A stretch of DNA of 64,000 nucleotides from Paenibacillus mucilaginosus 3016 (GTDB lineage: Bacteria; Bacillota; Bacilli; Paenibacillales; NBRC-103111): assembly GCF_000250655.1 (NCBI RefSeq), contig NC_016935.1:8016001-8080000 (forward strand). The letters run 5' to 3'. This document shows, piece by piece, positions 25,166-34,063 of the stretch. Positions within the stretch are counted from its first letter, which is position 1; each line of letters opens with the position of its first letter. The notes beneath the pieces were generated by a model. The model was not told the DNA's origin and ran no database searches. It worked only from the letters and a program-made list of their open reading frames with translations. The translations under genes and the position numbers were made by a program.

Positions 25166-25212
25166 GTCTTTCACCGCCTTTTAAGGAATGGGCTTGTCCT
25201 TCTTGTTTATCA

Positions 25213-25238
25213 TTACCCGGTGGCTCAGGCGCTGAATC
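25213..25238 (-). promoter_or_regulatory. SigB-type promoter GATTCA-N14-GGGTAA
   Basis: Minus strand: GATTCA (25238-25233), 14 bases, GGGTAA (25218-25213), ending 48 bases before the gene starting at 25165. Confidence 0.6.
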
Positions 25239-25334
25239 GAGAAAAGGCACTATAAATCAGAATTTTCAGATAATTATATGGATAGCATCCTGCTTTCTCC
25301 CTGCCGCTGACCCTCCTATCCCCTCTTCCCCGCA

Positions 25335-25364
25335 TGCAAAAACGCGCCTCTCGCAGGCGCGTTT
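25335..25364 (-). terminator. Terminator of the rsbV-rsbW-sigB operon
   Basis: Minus-strand AAACGCGCCT / AGGCGCGTTT with a five-base loop and trailing TTTTTGC. The first arm overlaps the sigB stop codon. Confidence 0.85.
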
Positions 25365-26154
25365 ATGTTCCTAGTCCCATGCTGTTGTCTCCATTCGGCT
25401 CCTGGAAATAAGCCTTAAGCTTATCGAGCGCCCGCTTCTGAATCCGGGAGACGCTCATCTGGGAGACGCCCAGCTGGTTGGCAATCGTCCGTTGGGACTG
25501 CCCTTCCACATAAGCCAGCTGCAGCACCTTCTGCTCTTCAGGCTTGAGGTGAACAAGGGCCTCCTGAAGGGCAAGACGGTTCTCCACCTGGCTGTAGGCG
25601 TCGCTTGGGGAACCGATGACATCGCCGATCGTCGAACCGTTATCTTCGGCCGACAGCGGCGTATCGAGCGACACGTAATGGTAATAATCCCGGCCTGCGA
25701 GAATCTCGATCGTTTCCTCCACGGACAGCTCCATCTCGGCAGCAATCTCGTCGACATTCGGCGAACGCTCCAGCTTCACCGTGAGCATGTCGACCACCTG
25801 CTGGATCTGGTTGCCCTTCTCCTTGATGCGCCGCGGCACCTGTACATACCAGGACTTATCACGCAAATAGTTCTTCATATGACCGATGACGCTCTTCATC
25901 ATATAGGCCTCGAACTGTACGCCAAGCGACAAATCAAACTGCTTCAGCAGCTTGAGTACGGACATCTGCCCCACCTGGTACAGGTCTTCGAAGAGATCGG
26001 GGCGATTGCGTGACATTTTACCGGCTGCCATCTTCACCATCGGCTCGTACTGCTGAAGCAGCACCGTCGCGGTGTCGTTGCAGCCGGTTTGCTGGTATTT
26101 TACGATGAGCTCTTCAGCGCTCGCATTTGCCAATCGCTCCGAATTGATCTTCAT
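25363..26154 (-). CDS. sigB: RNA polymerase sigma factor SigB
   Basis: A 263-residue SigB/SigF-type sigma factor with regions 2, 3 and 4. Region 2: DLFEDLYQVGQMSVLKLLKQFD; region 3 near 105-175: VPRRIKEKGNQIQQVVD; region 4: LKPEEQKVLQLAYVEGQSQRTIANQLGVSQMSVSRIQ. It is the third gene after rsbV and rsbW, overlapping rsbW by four bases. RsbX is missing. The operon carries a SigB-type promoter before rsbV, consistent with autoregulation. SigB rather than a sporulation sigma is inferred from the RsbV/RsbW partners and the promoter pattern. Confidence 0.88.
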   Translation of the reverse strand: MKINSERLANASAEELIVKYQQTGCNDTATVLLQQYEPMVKMAAGKMSRNRPDLFEDLYQVGQMSVLKLLKQFDLSLGVQFEAYMMKSVIGHMKNYLRDKSWYVQVPRRIKEKGNQIQQVVDMLTVKLERSPNVDEIAAEMELSVEETIEILAGRDYYHYVSLDTPLSAEDNGSTIGDVIGSPSDAYSQVENRLALQEALVHLKPEEQKVLQLAYVEGQSQRTIANQLGVSQMSVSRIQKRALDKLKAYFQEPNGDNSMGLGT

Positions 26155-26600
26155 ACCATTTCCTCACTCCTGGTTACCCGCTTGGTGAGGACCACTTCGG
26201 TTCCGATGCCCGTCATCACTTCCACATCGTCCATCAAGGCCTGCATCAGATAAATGCCGAGTCCTCCCACGTTGATCTCGTTCAGGGTCTTGTCATGCAG
26301 GGATTCGGCCCGCTGTGCCTTGTCTTCGAAGTTGAAGCTCGGTCCAAAGTCCTTGACGACAATGCGCAGACCGCCGGCGATCTGCTCGAACCGTACTTCC
26401 ATCTGGCCCGGATTACCGGGCTCATACGCATGCACGACGGCATTGTTACATGCCTCCGCCACCGCGACTTTCATATCTTCTATCTCTTCATATGTGAAGC
26501 CGAGCTTGGAGCTGATGCCGTACAGCGTCAGCCGCACCAAGTCGATGAACTCCGCTTCTGCAGGAACAGTGAGACTTACTACTTGAGATTCGGGTTTCAT
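26151..26600 (-). CDS. rsbW: Anti-sigma factor and serine kinase RsbW
   Basis: A 149-residue GHKL ATPase. The N box is KVAVAEACNNAVVHAYEPG (about 45-63), the G1 box VVKDFGPSFNF, and the G2 box GGLGIYLMQALMD. It should bind and hold SigB, and inactivate RsbV by phosphorylating its serine with ATP. Gene order rsbV-rsbW-sigB and the overlap with sigB match Bacillus. Confidence 0.92.
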   Translation of the reverse strand: MKPESQVVSLTVPAEAEFIDLVRLTLYGISSKLGFTYEEIEDMKVAVAEACNNAVVHAYEPGNPGQMEVRFEQIAGGLRIVVKDFGPSFNFEDKAQRAESLHDKTLNEINVGGLGIYLMQALMDDVEVMTGIGTEVVLTKRVTRSEEMV

Positions 26601-26620
26601 ACGGTCGCTTCGATCCTTTC

Positions 26621-26980
26621 CTATCCGTTAATGGTTCGTGCCTGCGTCGCGCTTTCGGAATCGTTCGTTTGGAGGAATGCCGTGATTCCCGTCAGATCGA
26701 ACAACCGTTTGATTTTGGGCGGAATATCTTCTACCGCGAATGGCGCCTTGAGCACATCCCGGGCCTTTAATACCGATACAATCACACCGATCCCGGTGCT
26801 GTCAATATACTGAAGCTCCCGAAGGTTCAGGACAAGCTTGCGCGTCGTGTCCGCAATGAAGGTATCGAGTGCGCACCGAAGCTCCGCCACCTTGGACAGA
26901 TCCAGCTCCCCCTGCAGATATACGGTATTGGCAAGTTCTGTTCTTTGTGTTTCGACTCCAAACGATTGCGACCTATCCAT
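26621..26980 (-). CDS. rsbV: Anti-anti-sigma factor RsbV
   Basis: A 119-residue STAS-domain protein. The phosphorylatable serine is S61 in QYIDSTGIGVIVSVLK. When dephosphorylated it should bind RsbW and free SigB. A C-terminal tail (about 105-119) is polar. It is 20 bases upstream of rsbW and first in the operon behind a SigB-type promoter. The phosphatase could be the REC-PP2C protein at 46.6 kb. Confidence 0.92.
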   Translation of the reverse strand: MDRSQSFGVETQRTELANTVYLQGELDLSKVAELRCALDTFIADTTRKLVLNLRELQYIDSTGIGVIVSVLKARDVLKAPFAVEDIPPKIKRLFDLTGITAFLQTNDSESATQARTING

Positions 26981-27051
26981 ATTCTTCCTCCCCCGGCTGC
27001 AGCTTGTCTTCCAACATAGAGAAGTCGGCAGCCCTGTTAATCTTCCTCTAA

Positions 27052-27077
27052 TTACCCCAGGACTGCCGTTCTGAAAC
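27052..27077 (-). promoter_or_regulatory. SigB-type promoter of rsbV-rsbW-sigB
   Basis: Minus strand: GTTTCA (27077-27072), 14 bases, GGGTAA (27057-27052), 72 bases before the rsbV start. It matches the SigB consensus (GTTTAA / GGGTAT) closely. Confidence 0.7.
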
Positions 27078-27122
27078 AGAAAGCCGTTATTTAATTGTAT
27101 AATGGGCTTGTCCGCTCTTCTC

Positions 27123-27605
27123 TCAGGCCTTGCTCAGCGTGCTGCTCTTCATCGATTTGCGGTTTCTGAACGAGTTCCAGAGGTCGATCACGACCGGCAC
27201 GGCCTGCATGACCTTGACAACCTTGTCCTCGGTCGGACCTTCCGCCTGCTTCGCGGTCTCCACAACCTTGCTGCGCACCGTGCCGGCTACGGTAGCCGAG
27301 GCCTGCTTCAGCGAAGAAGTGATCTCCTCCACCGCATCCCCTACATTCTTCACCGAGTAAACGACGGAGTCGATCGAGTGCAGCTTGTTGCGCACATCCA
27401 CGGTCACCTCATTGGTGTGACGGAGCACTTCGGTCGCTTCGGCGCTGAGCCCGCTCACCTGCTGCTGAATCTCTCTCATAATCCCGTTGGTCTGCCCAAG
27501 CAGTGCCGATACGGAACGAAGCGTCATGATGAGGAAAACGACGAGTGCGACGAAGGCGATGGCGGCGACAGCCACACTGGCCTCAATAATCCAAGAGTTC
27601 TCCAT
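27123..27605 (-). CDS. DUF948 general-stress membrane protein (YtxG-like)
   Basis: A 160-residue protein. One N-terminal membrane helix (about 8-30, ASVAVAAIAFVALVVFLIM) is followed by a long helical region (VSALLGQTNGIMREIQQQVSGL; VTVDVRNKLHSIDSVVYSVKN), the DUF948 pattern. The C-terminus is basic (WNSFRNRKSMKSS). In Bacillus the YtxG family is SigB-controlled and near YtxH. A SigB-type promoter lies 49-74 bases upstream. Confidence 0.85.
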   Translation of the reverse strand: MENSWIIEASVAVAAIAFVALVVFLIMTLRSVSALLGQTNGIMREIQQQVSGLSAEATEVLRHTNEVTVDVRNKLHSIDSVVYSVKNVGDAVEEITSSLKQASATVAGTVRSKVVETAKQAEGPTEDKVVKVMQAVPVVIDLWNSFRNRKSMKSSTLSKA

Positions 27606-27653
27606 GTGTTCCCTTCCTTTCGTGTCCCTTTTGTGGTTGGTGTTGGAATCTTT

Positions 27654-27679
27654 TTACCCCTCGCCTGCCGGCTTGAAAC
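27654..27679 (-). promoter_or_regulatory. SigB-type promoter of the DUF948 gene
   Basis: Minus strand: GTTTCA (27679-27674), 14 bases, GGGTAA (27659-27654). It is back-to-back with the dps promoter. Confidence 0.65.
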
Positions 27680-27715
27680 CGCGCCGTTCCCGACTTTCGG
27701 AGCACGCCCTCTATT

Positions 27716-27742
27716 GATTCAGAGCTTGTCCCCGGAGGGTAA
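27716..27742 (+). promoter_or_regulatory. SigB-type promoter of the Dps-like gene
   Basis: GATTCA (27716-27721), 15 bases, GGGTAA (27737-27742), 64 bases before the start codon. dps is a known SigB target in Bacillus. Confidence 0.55.
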
Positions 27743-27805
27743 TGAGAGACATGCTGCACCTGAGGTACAGACATCATCATTACCATATACAGGAGGGAAC
27801 GAACC

Positions 27806-28384
27806 ATGGCTAAAGTACTTGAGAAAGACAAAGAACTGAAGGAAAAAGCATCCGAGAAAGCGTCGTCCGAGAAAGCTTCCTCTGAGAAAGCTTCCAAGGA
27901 ATCTTCCTCTTCCAGGTCTTCTTCCAAATCCGGTCAGGACAGCGAACTGCTGTCCCTGCTCAACCAGCAGATCGCCAACTGGGCCGTCCTTCATATGAAG
28001 ATCCACCAGCATCACTGGTACGTGAAAGGGCCGAACTTCTTCCCGCTGCACGTGAAGTTCCAGGAGCTGTATGAGGAAGCGTCCCTGACGCTCGACGAGC
28101 TCGCCGAGCGCCTGCTGGCCGTCGGCGGTCAGCCGGTTTCCACTTCGAAGGAGATTGCGCGTGCCGCGACGATCGAAGAGCACGAACCGCTCGAGACCGC
28201 CGAAGAGATGGTCCGTTCGCTGCGGGACGATTACAAGCAGCTTATCGAGGAGACCGGCGAAGCGATGGAGCTCGCCGAAGAAGAGAAGGACGAAGGCACG
28301 CACGATATGCTGCTGGAGCTGAAGACGAAGCTCGAGAAGCATGTATGGATGCTGAACGCCCATCTCGGACGCGAGGTGGAATAA
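27806..28384 (+). CDS. Dps/ferritin-like protein with Lys/Ser-rich N-terminal tail
   Basis: 192 residues. Residues 45-190 are a Dps four-helix domain with the ferroxidase pattern ANWAVLHMKIHQHHWYVKGP and SLTLDELAERLLAVGG. Dps cages store iron and protect DNA from peroxide. Residues 1-45 are an unusual tail with repeats (EKASSEKASSEKASKE, then SSSSRSSSK); basic Dps tails often bind DNA, which is inference here. A good ribosome site (CAGGAGGGAACGAACC) precedes the ATG, and a SigB-type promoter and a strong terminator flank it. Confidence 0.88.
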   Translation: MAKVLEKDKELKEKASEKASSEKASSEKASKESSSSRSSSKSGQDSELLSLLNQQIANWAVLHMKIHQHHWYVKGPNFFPLHVKFQELYEEASLTLDELAERLLAVGGQPVSTSKEIARAATIEEHEPLETAEEMVRSLRDDYKQLIEETGEAMELAEEEKDEGTHDMLLELKTKLEKHVWMLNAHLGREVE

Positions 28385-28418
28385 GCTCCGCTAAGGCATG
28401 CAACGCCCGGAAGCGGAG

Positions 28419-28449
28419 AAGGCCTGACCGGCACCGGTCAGGCCTTTTT
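28419..28449 (+). terminator. Terminator after the Dps-like gene
   Basis: GGCCTGACCGG / CCGGTCAGGCC with a two-base loop core, then TTTTT. Confidence 0.85.
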
Positions 28450-28654
28450 GCTGTGCCTGCCTCCTGGGATTCCTCGGGCTGCCCGCCTGGCCTGCCGCTG
28501 GATTAGATGTGCAGCTGCCCTGAATCGGTTCGCGGGGAACAGGGATCGGGCGGATGGGCATGCCTTCCGCTTTTGTTGTTATAACCTGACATTCCTTGGA
28601 GAATACTACGCCTGACTACTGAGAAGAATACCCAACCCAGGAGGATGATGAGCG

Positions 28655-29737
28655 ATGAGAACATGGATATCCCGCTCCGCGATCACCCTGCTCGTACTGC
28701 TGCTGACGATCACCGGCTGCGGTAGGAATGCGGGCAACAACGGCACGGCAGGCACCGGCGATGCGACCGGCGGTACGGGTACGACGGCCGGTACGGAAGG
28801 CCCTGCCGGCGGCAATCAGGCCGGCGCCCAATTCAATATCGGCATGGTAACCGATGTCGGCGGCGTCAATGACAACTCCTTCAACCAAAGTGCGTGGGAA
28901 GGCCTGCAGAAGCTGGAGAAGGACACCGGCGCCAAGGTGAAATACCTGCAGAGCAAGAGCGACGCCGAATATTTGCCGAACCTGAACCAGATGGTCAAGG
29001 GCAACTTCAACCTGACGTGGGGGATCGGCTTTATTATCGGGGATGCGATGAAGACCGTGGCGGCCCAGAATCCGAACGCCAAGCTCGCGATCATCGACAA
29101 CGTGGTGGACGCGCCGAATGTAGCCTCCATCACCTTCGCGGAGAACGAGGGCTCGTACCTCGTCGGGGTCGTCGCCGGCCTCATGACCAAGACGAACAAG
29201 ATCGGCTTCGTCGGCGGCATCGATATTCCGGTCATCAAGCGCTTTGAAGCCGGCTTCCGTGCAGGCGTCACCGCCGTGAATCCGCAGGCGAAGCTGACGG
29301 TGAACTATACCGGCGCCTTCGACAAGCCGGATCTCGGCAAGGCCGCGGCCGCCACGCTCTACAACGACGGGGCGGATATCATCTTCCATGCCTCCGGCGC
29401 TACGGGCAACGGCGTATTCAACGAAGCGAAGGACCGTGCGAAGAGCGGCCAGAAGGTATGGGTCATCGGGGTGGACCAGGACCAGTCGAAGACGTTCGGG
29501 GACGATGTTACCCTGACGTCGATGATGAAGCGGGTCGACCAGGCCGTCTACCGGGTCTCCAACGACCTGATCGGGGGCAAGTATGAAGGGGGCAAAACCA
29601 CGGTGCTCGGCCTCAAGGACGACGGCGTCGGCCTGCCGGAGACCTCCACGAAGAACGTGCCGGCGGATGTGCTGAAGAAGGTCGATGAGTACAAGCAGCG
29701 CATCATCAGCGGCGAGATCAAGGTTCCGGAGCAATGA
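28655..29737 (+). CDS. nupN: BMP-family nucleoside-binding lipoprotein of an ABC importer
   Basis: 360 residues. A signal peptide ends at lipidation Cys22 (LTITGCGR), then a Gly/Thr-rich linker (25-55). The BMP domain starts FNIGMVTDVGGVNDNSFNQ and includes TWGIGFIIGDAM, SYLVGVVAGLM and HASGATGNGVF. The family binds purine nucleosides outside the cell. The ATP-binding gene overlaps by four bases and two permeases follow, the NupNOPQ order. A GGAGGATGATGAGCG ribosome site precedes the ATG. I see no riboswitch upstream. Confidence 0.9.
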   Translation: MRTWISRSAITLLVLLLTITGCGRNAGNNGTAGTGDATGGTGTTAGTEGPAGGNQAGAQFNIGMVTDVGGVNDNSFNQSAWEGLQKLEKDTGAKVKYLQSKSDAEYLPNLNQMVKGNFNLTWGIGFIIGDAMKTVAAQNPNAKLAIIDNVVDAPNVASITFAENEGSYLVGVVAGLMTKTNKIGFVGGIDIPVIKRFEAGFRAGVTAVNPQAKLTVNYTGAFDKPDLGKAAAATLYNDGADIIFHASGATGNGVFNEAKDRAKSGQKVWVIGVDQDQSKTFGDDVTLTSMMKRVDQAVYRVSNDLIGGKYEGGKTTVLGLKDDGVGLPETSTKNVPADVLKKVDEYKQRIISGEIKVPEQ

Positions 29738-31350
29738 TCCCGGCCTCCGCAGGAGAGTACGAAAGCCCGTCGCCTCCCGTCCCCATTGTCGAGATGCGCG
29801 GGATCACCAAGCGCTTCCCCGGCATCGTAGCCAACGACAGCATCTCGCTCACCCTCGGACGGGGCGAAATTCTCGCCCTGCTTGGGGAGAACGGGGCCGG
29901 CAAGTCGACGCTGATGAACATCCTCTTCGGCCTCTATCAGCCCGATGAAGGAGAGATTCTGGTGAACGGGGAGCCCGTGACGATCACCGGGCCGAAGGCG
30001 GCGATCCGCCTCGGACTCGGCATGGTGCACCAGCACTTCAAGCTGGTGCAGCCGTTCACGGTGGCCGAGAACATCGTGCTCGGCATGGAGCCGAAGCAGG
30101 GGCTGCGGATCGACTACCGGCATGCGGAGCGGGAGGTGGCCGCCATCTCCGACCGGTACGGCCTGCGAGTGGAGCCCCGGGCGAGGATCGCGGACATCTC
30201 CGTCGGCATGCAGCAGCGGGTGGAGATTCTGAAGACGCTGTACCGCGGGGCGGAGATTCTCATCTTCGACGAGCCGACAGCCGTTCTGACGCCGCAGGAG
30301 ATCCAGGAGCTGATCGCCATCATGCGCAAGCTCGTAAGCGAGGGCAAGTCGATCATTCTGATCACCCATAAGCTGAAAGAGATCATGGCCATCGCCGACC
30401 GGGTAACGGTTATCCGGCGCGGGAAGGTCGTCGGCACGGTGCGCACCGCCGAGACGAACCCCGATGCGCTGGCCGCCCTGATGGTCGGGCGGGAAGTCAG
30501 CTTCCGGCTCGATAAGCCGCCTGTCCCGGCGGGTGCGGCATCGAAGGAGCCCGTGCTGCGTGTCGAAGATGTTACGGTCCGCGGCCGCGGCGGGACGCCG
30601 GTGCTGAACGGCCTCTCCTTCGAGGTCTACGGCGGGGAGATCCTCGGCATCGCCGGTGTCGACGGCAACGGCCAGAGCGAGCTCATCGAAGCCCTGGCCG
30701 GGCTGCAGACCGTGGACAGCGGCCGGATTACGCTGGCCGGACGCGAGATTACGAACCTGTCGCCGCGTGCGGCAGCCGAAGCCGGCATCGGGCATATTCC
30801 TGAGGACCGGCACAAGCGCGGGCTCGTGCTCGACTTCTCGATGAGCGAGAACCTCGTGCTCAAATCCTATTACACGCCGGCTTACAACCGGGGCGGGTTC
30901 CTGGATTACGGCGCGATGGACAAGCAGGCCGGCCGGCTGATCGGCGAGTTCGACGTCCGCACGCCGGGCACGCATACGCCGGCCCGCGCCCTCTCCGGCG
31001 GCAACCAGCAGAAGGCGATCATCGCTCGGGAGGTCGACCTTGACCCCGACCTGCTCATCGCCGCCCAGCCGACGCGGGGCCTCGATGTCGGGGCGATCGA
31101 GTTCATCCACAAGCGGCTGCTGGAGCAGCGGAGCCGCGGCAAAGCCGTGCTGCTGATCTCACTGGAGCTCGACGAGATTCTGCAGCTCTCCGACCGGATC
31201 GCCGTTATCTACGAAGGGCGCATCGTCGGCATTGTGGACCCGGCCTCCACCTCGGACCGGGAGCTCGGCCTGATGATGGCCGGCTCCCTGCGGTCCGGGG
31301 AGGCGGATGCCGCCGTATCCGGGGCCGGAGGAGGTGCCGCCCATGGCTAA
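29734..31350 (+). CDS. nupO: Nucleoside ABC importer, double ATP-binding protein
   Basis: 538 residues with two ABC domains. Domain 1: Walker A GENGAGKST (51-59), signature ISVGMQQR, Walker B ILIFDEPTAVL. Domain 2: degenerate Walker A GVDGNGQSE, signature LSGGNQQK and LLIAAQPTRGLDV in the Walker B position, so one site is non-canonical, as usual for this subfamily. It overlaps nupN by four bases and nupP by eight. Confidence 0.92.
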   Translation: MIPASAGEYESPSPPVPIVEMRGITKRFPGIVANDSISLTLGRGEILALLGENGAGKSTLMNILFGLYQPDEGEILVNGEPVTITGPKAAIRLGLGMVHQHFKLVQPFTVAENIVLGMEPKQGLRIDYRHAEREVAAISDRYGLRVEPRARIADISVGMQQRVEILKTLYRGAEILIFDEPTAVLTPQEIQELIAIMRKLVSEGKSIILITHKLKEIMAIADRVTVIRRGKVVGTVRTAETNPDALAALMVGREVSFRLDKPPVPAGAASKEPVLRVEDVTVRGRGGTPVLNGLSFEVYGGEILGIAGVDGNGQSELIEALAGLQTVDSGRITLAGREITNLSPRAAAEAGIGHIPEDRHKRGLVLDFSMSENLVLKSYYTPAYNRGGFLDYGAMDKQAGRLIGEFDVRTPGTHTPARALSGGNQQKAIIAREVDLDPDLLIAAQPTRGLDVGAIEFIHKRLLEQRSRGKAVLLISLELDEILQLSDRIAVIYEGRIVGIVDPASTSDRELGLMMAGSLRSGEADAAVSGAGGGAAHG

Positions 31351-32413
31351 AGGCTCGCGCATGTCCGCGGACTCGGCACTGCTGCCGCTGGCGGCCGTCG
31401 TACTGGGCCTGCTCGTCGGCGCCCTGATCATGCTCGCGGGAGGCTACGACCCGCTCACGGCTTATGCCGCGCTGATCGATAAAGTCGTCGGAGACCCGTA
31501 CAGCATCGGCGAGACGATCCGCGAGATCACCCCGCTGATCCTCACCGGCCTGTCGGTCGCCTTCGCCTTCCGCACCGGGCTGTTCAACATCGGAGGCGAA
31601 GGCCAGTTCATCATGGGCATGACCGGCGCCTCCATCGTCGGCATCAAGCTCAGCCTCCCCTTCTGGCTGCACGCTCCGCTGGCTGTGATCGCCGGGGCCC
31701 TGCTCGGCGGTCTCTGGGGCGGAATTGCCGGTTATCTGAAGGCCCGCCGCGGGGTCAATGAGGTCATCACGACGATCATGCTGAACTGGATCGCGCTGTA
31801 TCTGGCGAACTACATTGTAGGCAGCTTCCTGCTGCAGCCGGGCCAGCAGCGCTCCTACCTCGTCCGGGAGAGCGCCTCGCTGTCCCTGGCGGCCCTCAGC
31901 GAAATGTTCGGCCATGCCCGCCTGCATGCCGGAATCTTCCTGGCTCCGCTGGCGGCGGTGGTCTTCTACATATTGCTGTGGAAGACCCGGCAGGGCTATG
32001 AGCTGCGGGCCGTCGGCCACTCGCCGAGCGCCGCCGAATATGCCGGCATGAACGTGAACGCCGGCATCATCCGGGCGATGTTCATCGGCGGGGTGTTCGC
32101 CGGGCTGGCCGGCGTCGTTGAGATACTGGGCGTCTTCCAGTATCAGGTCATCGCCGCCGGATCGCCCGGCTACGGCTTCGACGGCGTGGCCGTGGCGCTG
32201 CTCGGCGGCAACCATCCGCTCGGGGTGGTGCTTGCCGCGATGCTGTTCGGCACGCTGACCTACGGCTCGGCCGGGATGAGCTTCGGCGCGGACGTGCCGC
32301 CCGAGATCATCCGCATCATTATCGGCTCCGTCATCTTCTTCGTGGCGTCACCCGCCATCATCCGCGGGGTGCTGCGCCTCGGGAAGAGACGCGGCTCCGG
32401 GGAGGTGGCCTGA
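31343..32413 (+). CDS. nupP: Nucleoside ABC importer permease 1
   Basis: 356 residues, about nine to ten transmembrane helices, BPD_transp_2 family. The conserved motif ITPLILTGLSVAFAFRTGLF followed by NIGGEGQF marks this nucleoside/BMP subgroup; the coupling loop has YELRAVGHSPSAAEYAGMN. The ATG at 31343 follows GGAGGAGGTG within the end of nupO. Confidence 0.9.
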   Translation: MAKGSRMSADSALLPLAAVVLGLLVGALIMLAGGYDPLTAYAALIDKVVGDPYSIGETIREITPLILTGLSVAFAFRTGLFNIGGEGQFIMGMTGASIVGIKLSLPFWLHAPLAVIAGALLGGLWGGIAGYLKARRGVNEVITTIMLNWIALYLANYIVGSFLLQPGQQRSYLVRESASLSLAALSEMFGHARLHAGIFLAPLAAVVFYILLWKTRQGYELRAVGHSPSAAEYAGMNVNAGIIRAMFIGGVFAGLAGVVEILGVFQYQVIAAGSPGYGFDGVAVALLGGNHPLGVVLAAMLFGTLTYGSAGMSFGADVPPEIIRIIIGSVIFFVASPAIIRGVLRLGKRRGSGEVA

Positions 32414-32418
32414 CGGCT

Positions 32419-33381
32419 ATGGATATTCTTCGCATCGCCGGCGAGCTCATTAACACGACGCTCGTCTTCTCGACGGCGCTGATCTTCACCGCGCTCGGCG
32501 GCATACTCTCCGAGCGCTCCGGGGTCGTCAATATCGGCCTGGAGGGGCTCATGGTTTGCGGCGCCTTCGCTTCGGCCGTGGCCGCGTACTACGCCGAGGC
32601 GGCCGGCCTGACGGGCGCCGCCCCCTGGCTCGGCCTTGCCGCAGGGCTGCTGTTCGCGATGCTCGTCTCCGTGATTCATGCCGCCGCTTCGATCACCTTC
32701 AAGGCCAACCAGGTGGTCAGCGGCGTCGTGATCAACTTCCTCTCGGCCGGCGCCACGGTGTACCTCGTGAAGATTCTGTTCGCCGGCTCCGGCCAGACGG
32801 AGACGCTGAACACGGCCTTCCACAAGATGGCCGTTCCCATCCTGTCGCAGATTCCGCTGTTCGGCACCGCGCTCTTCTATGCGTATCCGACCACCTATCT
32901 TGCGCTCGCGCTGGCGGTTGTGGTCTGGTATGTGCTCTTCAAGACGCCGTTCGGCCTCCGGCTGCGGGCGGTGGGCGAGCACCCGGGCGCCGCGGATACG
33001 CTTGGCGTCGGGGTGAGCCCGCTCCGCTATGCGGCCGTGCTGCTCAGCGGCGCATTCGCCGGGCTGGGCGGAGCGACGATCACATTGACGACGACGAGCA
33101 ACTTCTCGCACAATACGATCTCCGGGCAGGGCTTCATTGCCCTGGCCGCCATGATCTTCGGCAAGTGGCATCCCTTCGGCGCCCTGGGGGCCGCCCTCTT
33201 CTTCGGCTTCGCCCAGGCGCTGCGCAATTTCGTCCAGCTCTTCGAGTTCGCGCGGGGCATACCGATGGAGTTTCTCTACATGCTTCCATACGTGCTGACC
33301 ATCCTGGTGCTGGCCGGTGCCGTCGGCCGGGCTTATCCCCCGGCTGCCCTCGGCGACCCGTATGATCCGGGCAAGCGGTAA
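32419..33381 (+). CDS. nupQ: Nucleoside ABC importer permease 2
   Basis: 320 residues, about nine transmembrane helices. It carries the partner motif of the subgroup (TALGGILSERSGVVNIGLEG) and the coupling loop LRLRAVGEHPGAADTLGVG. It starts five bases after nupP, with GGAGG inside the nupP end, and is the last gene before a strong hairpin terminator. Confidence 0.9.
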   Translation: MDILRIAGELINTTLVFSTALIFTALGGILSERSGVVNIGLEGLMVCGAFASAVAAYYAEAAGLTGAAPWLGLAAGLLFAMLVSVIHAAASITFKANQVVSGVVINFLSAGATVYLVKILFAGSGQTETLNTAFHKMAVPILSQIPLFGTALFYAYPTTYLALALAVVVWYVLFKTPFGLRLRAVGEHPGAADTLGVGVSPLRYAAVLLSGAFAGLGGATITLTTTSNFSHNTISGQGFIALAAMIFGKWHPFGALGAALFFGFAQALRNFVQLFEFARGIPMEFLYMLPYVLTILVLAGAVGRAYPPAALGDPYDPGKR

Positions 33382-33451
33382 GCCTTCCCATTCGCTGCCG
33401 CCCCTGCCGATCTGCGCCCGGCTTCGAGCCGGCCGGATCAACAACCCAAAC

Positions 33452-33499
33452 AAGCCGTGATCGCACCTCTGTCCGAGAGATGCGATCACGGCTTGTTTC
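33452..33499 (+). terminator. Terminator of the nucleoside importer operon
   Basis: Perfect 14-base arms AAGCCGTGATCGCA / TGCGATCACGGCTT with a 15-base loop, then GTTTCG. It may also serve the converging gene. Confidence 0.75.
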
Positions 33500-33592
33500 G
33501 AATTCGAACCGGCGGCTGCCCGTTCTGCGGTGCGTCCGACGCCCCTCAGCCTGTGGGCTCTGCCTGACGCGCAGATCAGGCTCTGGTGCTTT

Positions 33593-34063
33593 TTAACTGA
33601 GACGTTTGCACAGCCGGATCTCTTCGCTGCCTTCCGTCTCGCCCGGCACCACTACGACTTCATCCACCAGCGCTTGCAGCAGATACAAGCCGATCCGTCC
33701 GCTTTCGATCGATTCCAGCGATTCTGCGGTTTCCGGCTGCACGGATACCGGCTCCAGGGCATCGCGGAAGGTTACCGCGGCTCCCGTTATCCCGATCCGG
33801 ACAACCAGTTCCTCCTCCCGCATGGTGAACACCAGCATCAGCGCGGCATCCTGCCTGCTTCCGGCCAGGCGGAGCAGCGCATGATTGCATGCCTCACTGA
33901 CCGCCACCTTCAGGTCCTCGATCGCTTCGAAGGAGAAGCCCATGCGGACCGCAACGCCGTACAGCGCCATCCGGACCGTCATCAGCCCTTCGGGCTGAAG
34001 CGGCAGCCGGAGGATGATTTCTTTGCCAGCCGCATTCTCTACGGCCTTCATTCCCCCGCTCAT
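33593..34063 (-). CDS. RsbW-like GHKL protein, divergent
   Basis: A 156-residue paralogue of RsbW. The N box is kept (LKVAVSEACNHALLRLAGS) and a G2-like segment is present (GRIGLYLLQALVD), but the G1 region reads RIGITGAAVTF where RsbW has KDFGPSF, so the ATP-contacting Asp is missing. It may bind RsbV-like partners without full kinase activity; that is inference. It overlaps the upstream RsbV-like gene by four bases. No sigma gene follows. Confidence 0.75.
   Translation of the reverse strand: MSGGMKAVENAAGKEIILRLPLQPEGLMTVRMALYGVAVRMGFSFEAIEDLKVAVSEACNHALLRLAGSRQDAALMLVFTMREEELVVRIGITGAAVTFRDALEPVSVQPETAESLESIESGRIGLYLLQALVDEVVVVPGETEGSEEIRLCKRLS

Noticed and set aside
28450-28654. Possible purine riboswitch before nupN
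   Set aside because: No conserved purine-aptamer loops or paired elements were seen in the leader.
29548-31110. A 520-codon open frame on the minus strand
   Set aside because: Antisense to the nucleoside importer ATPase; shadow frame without domains.
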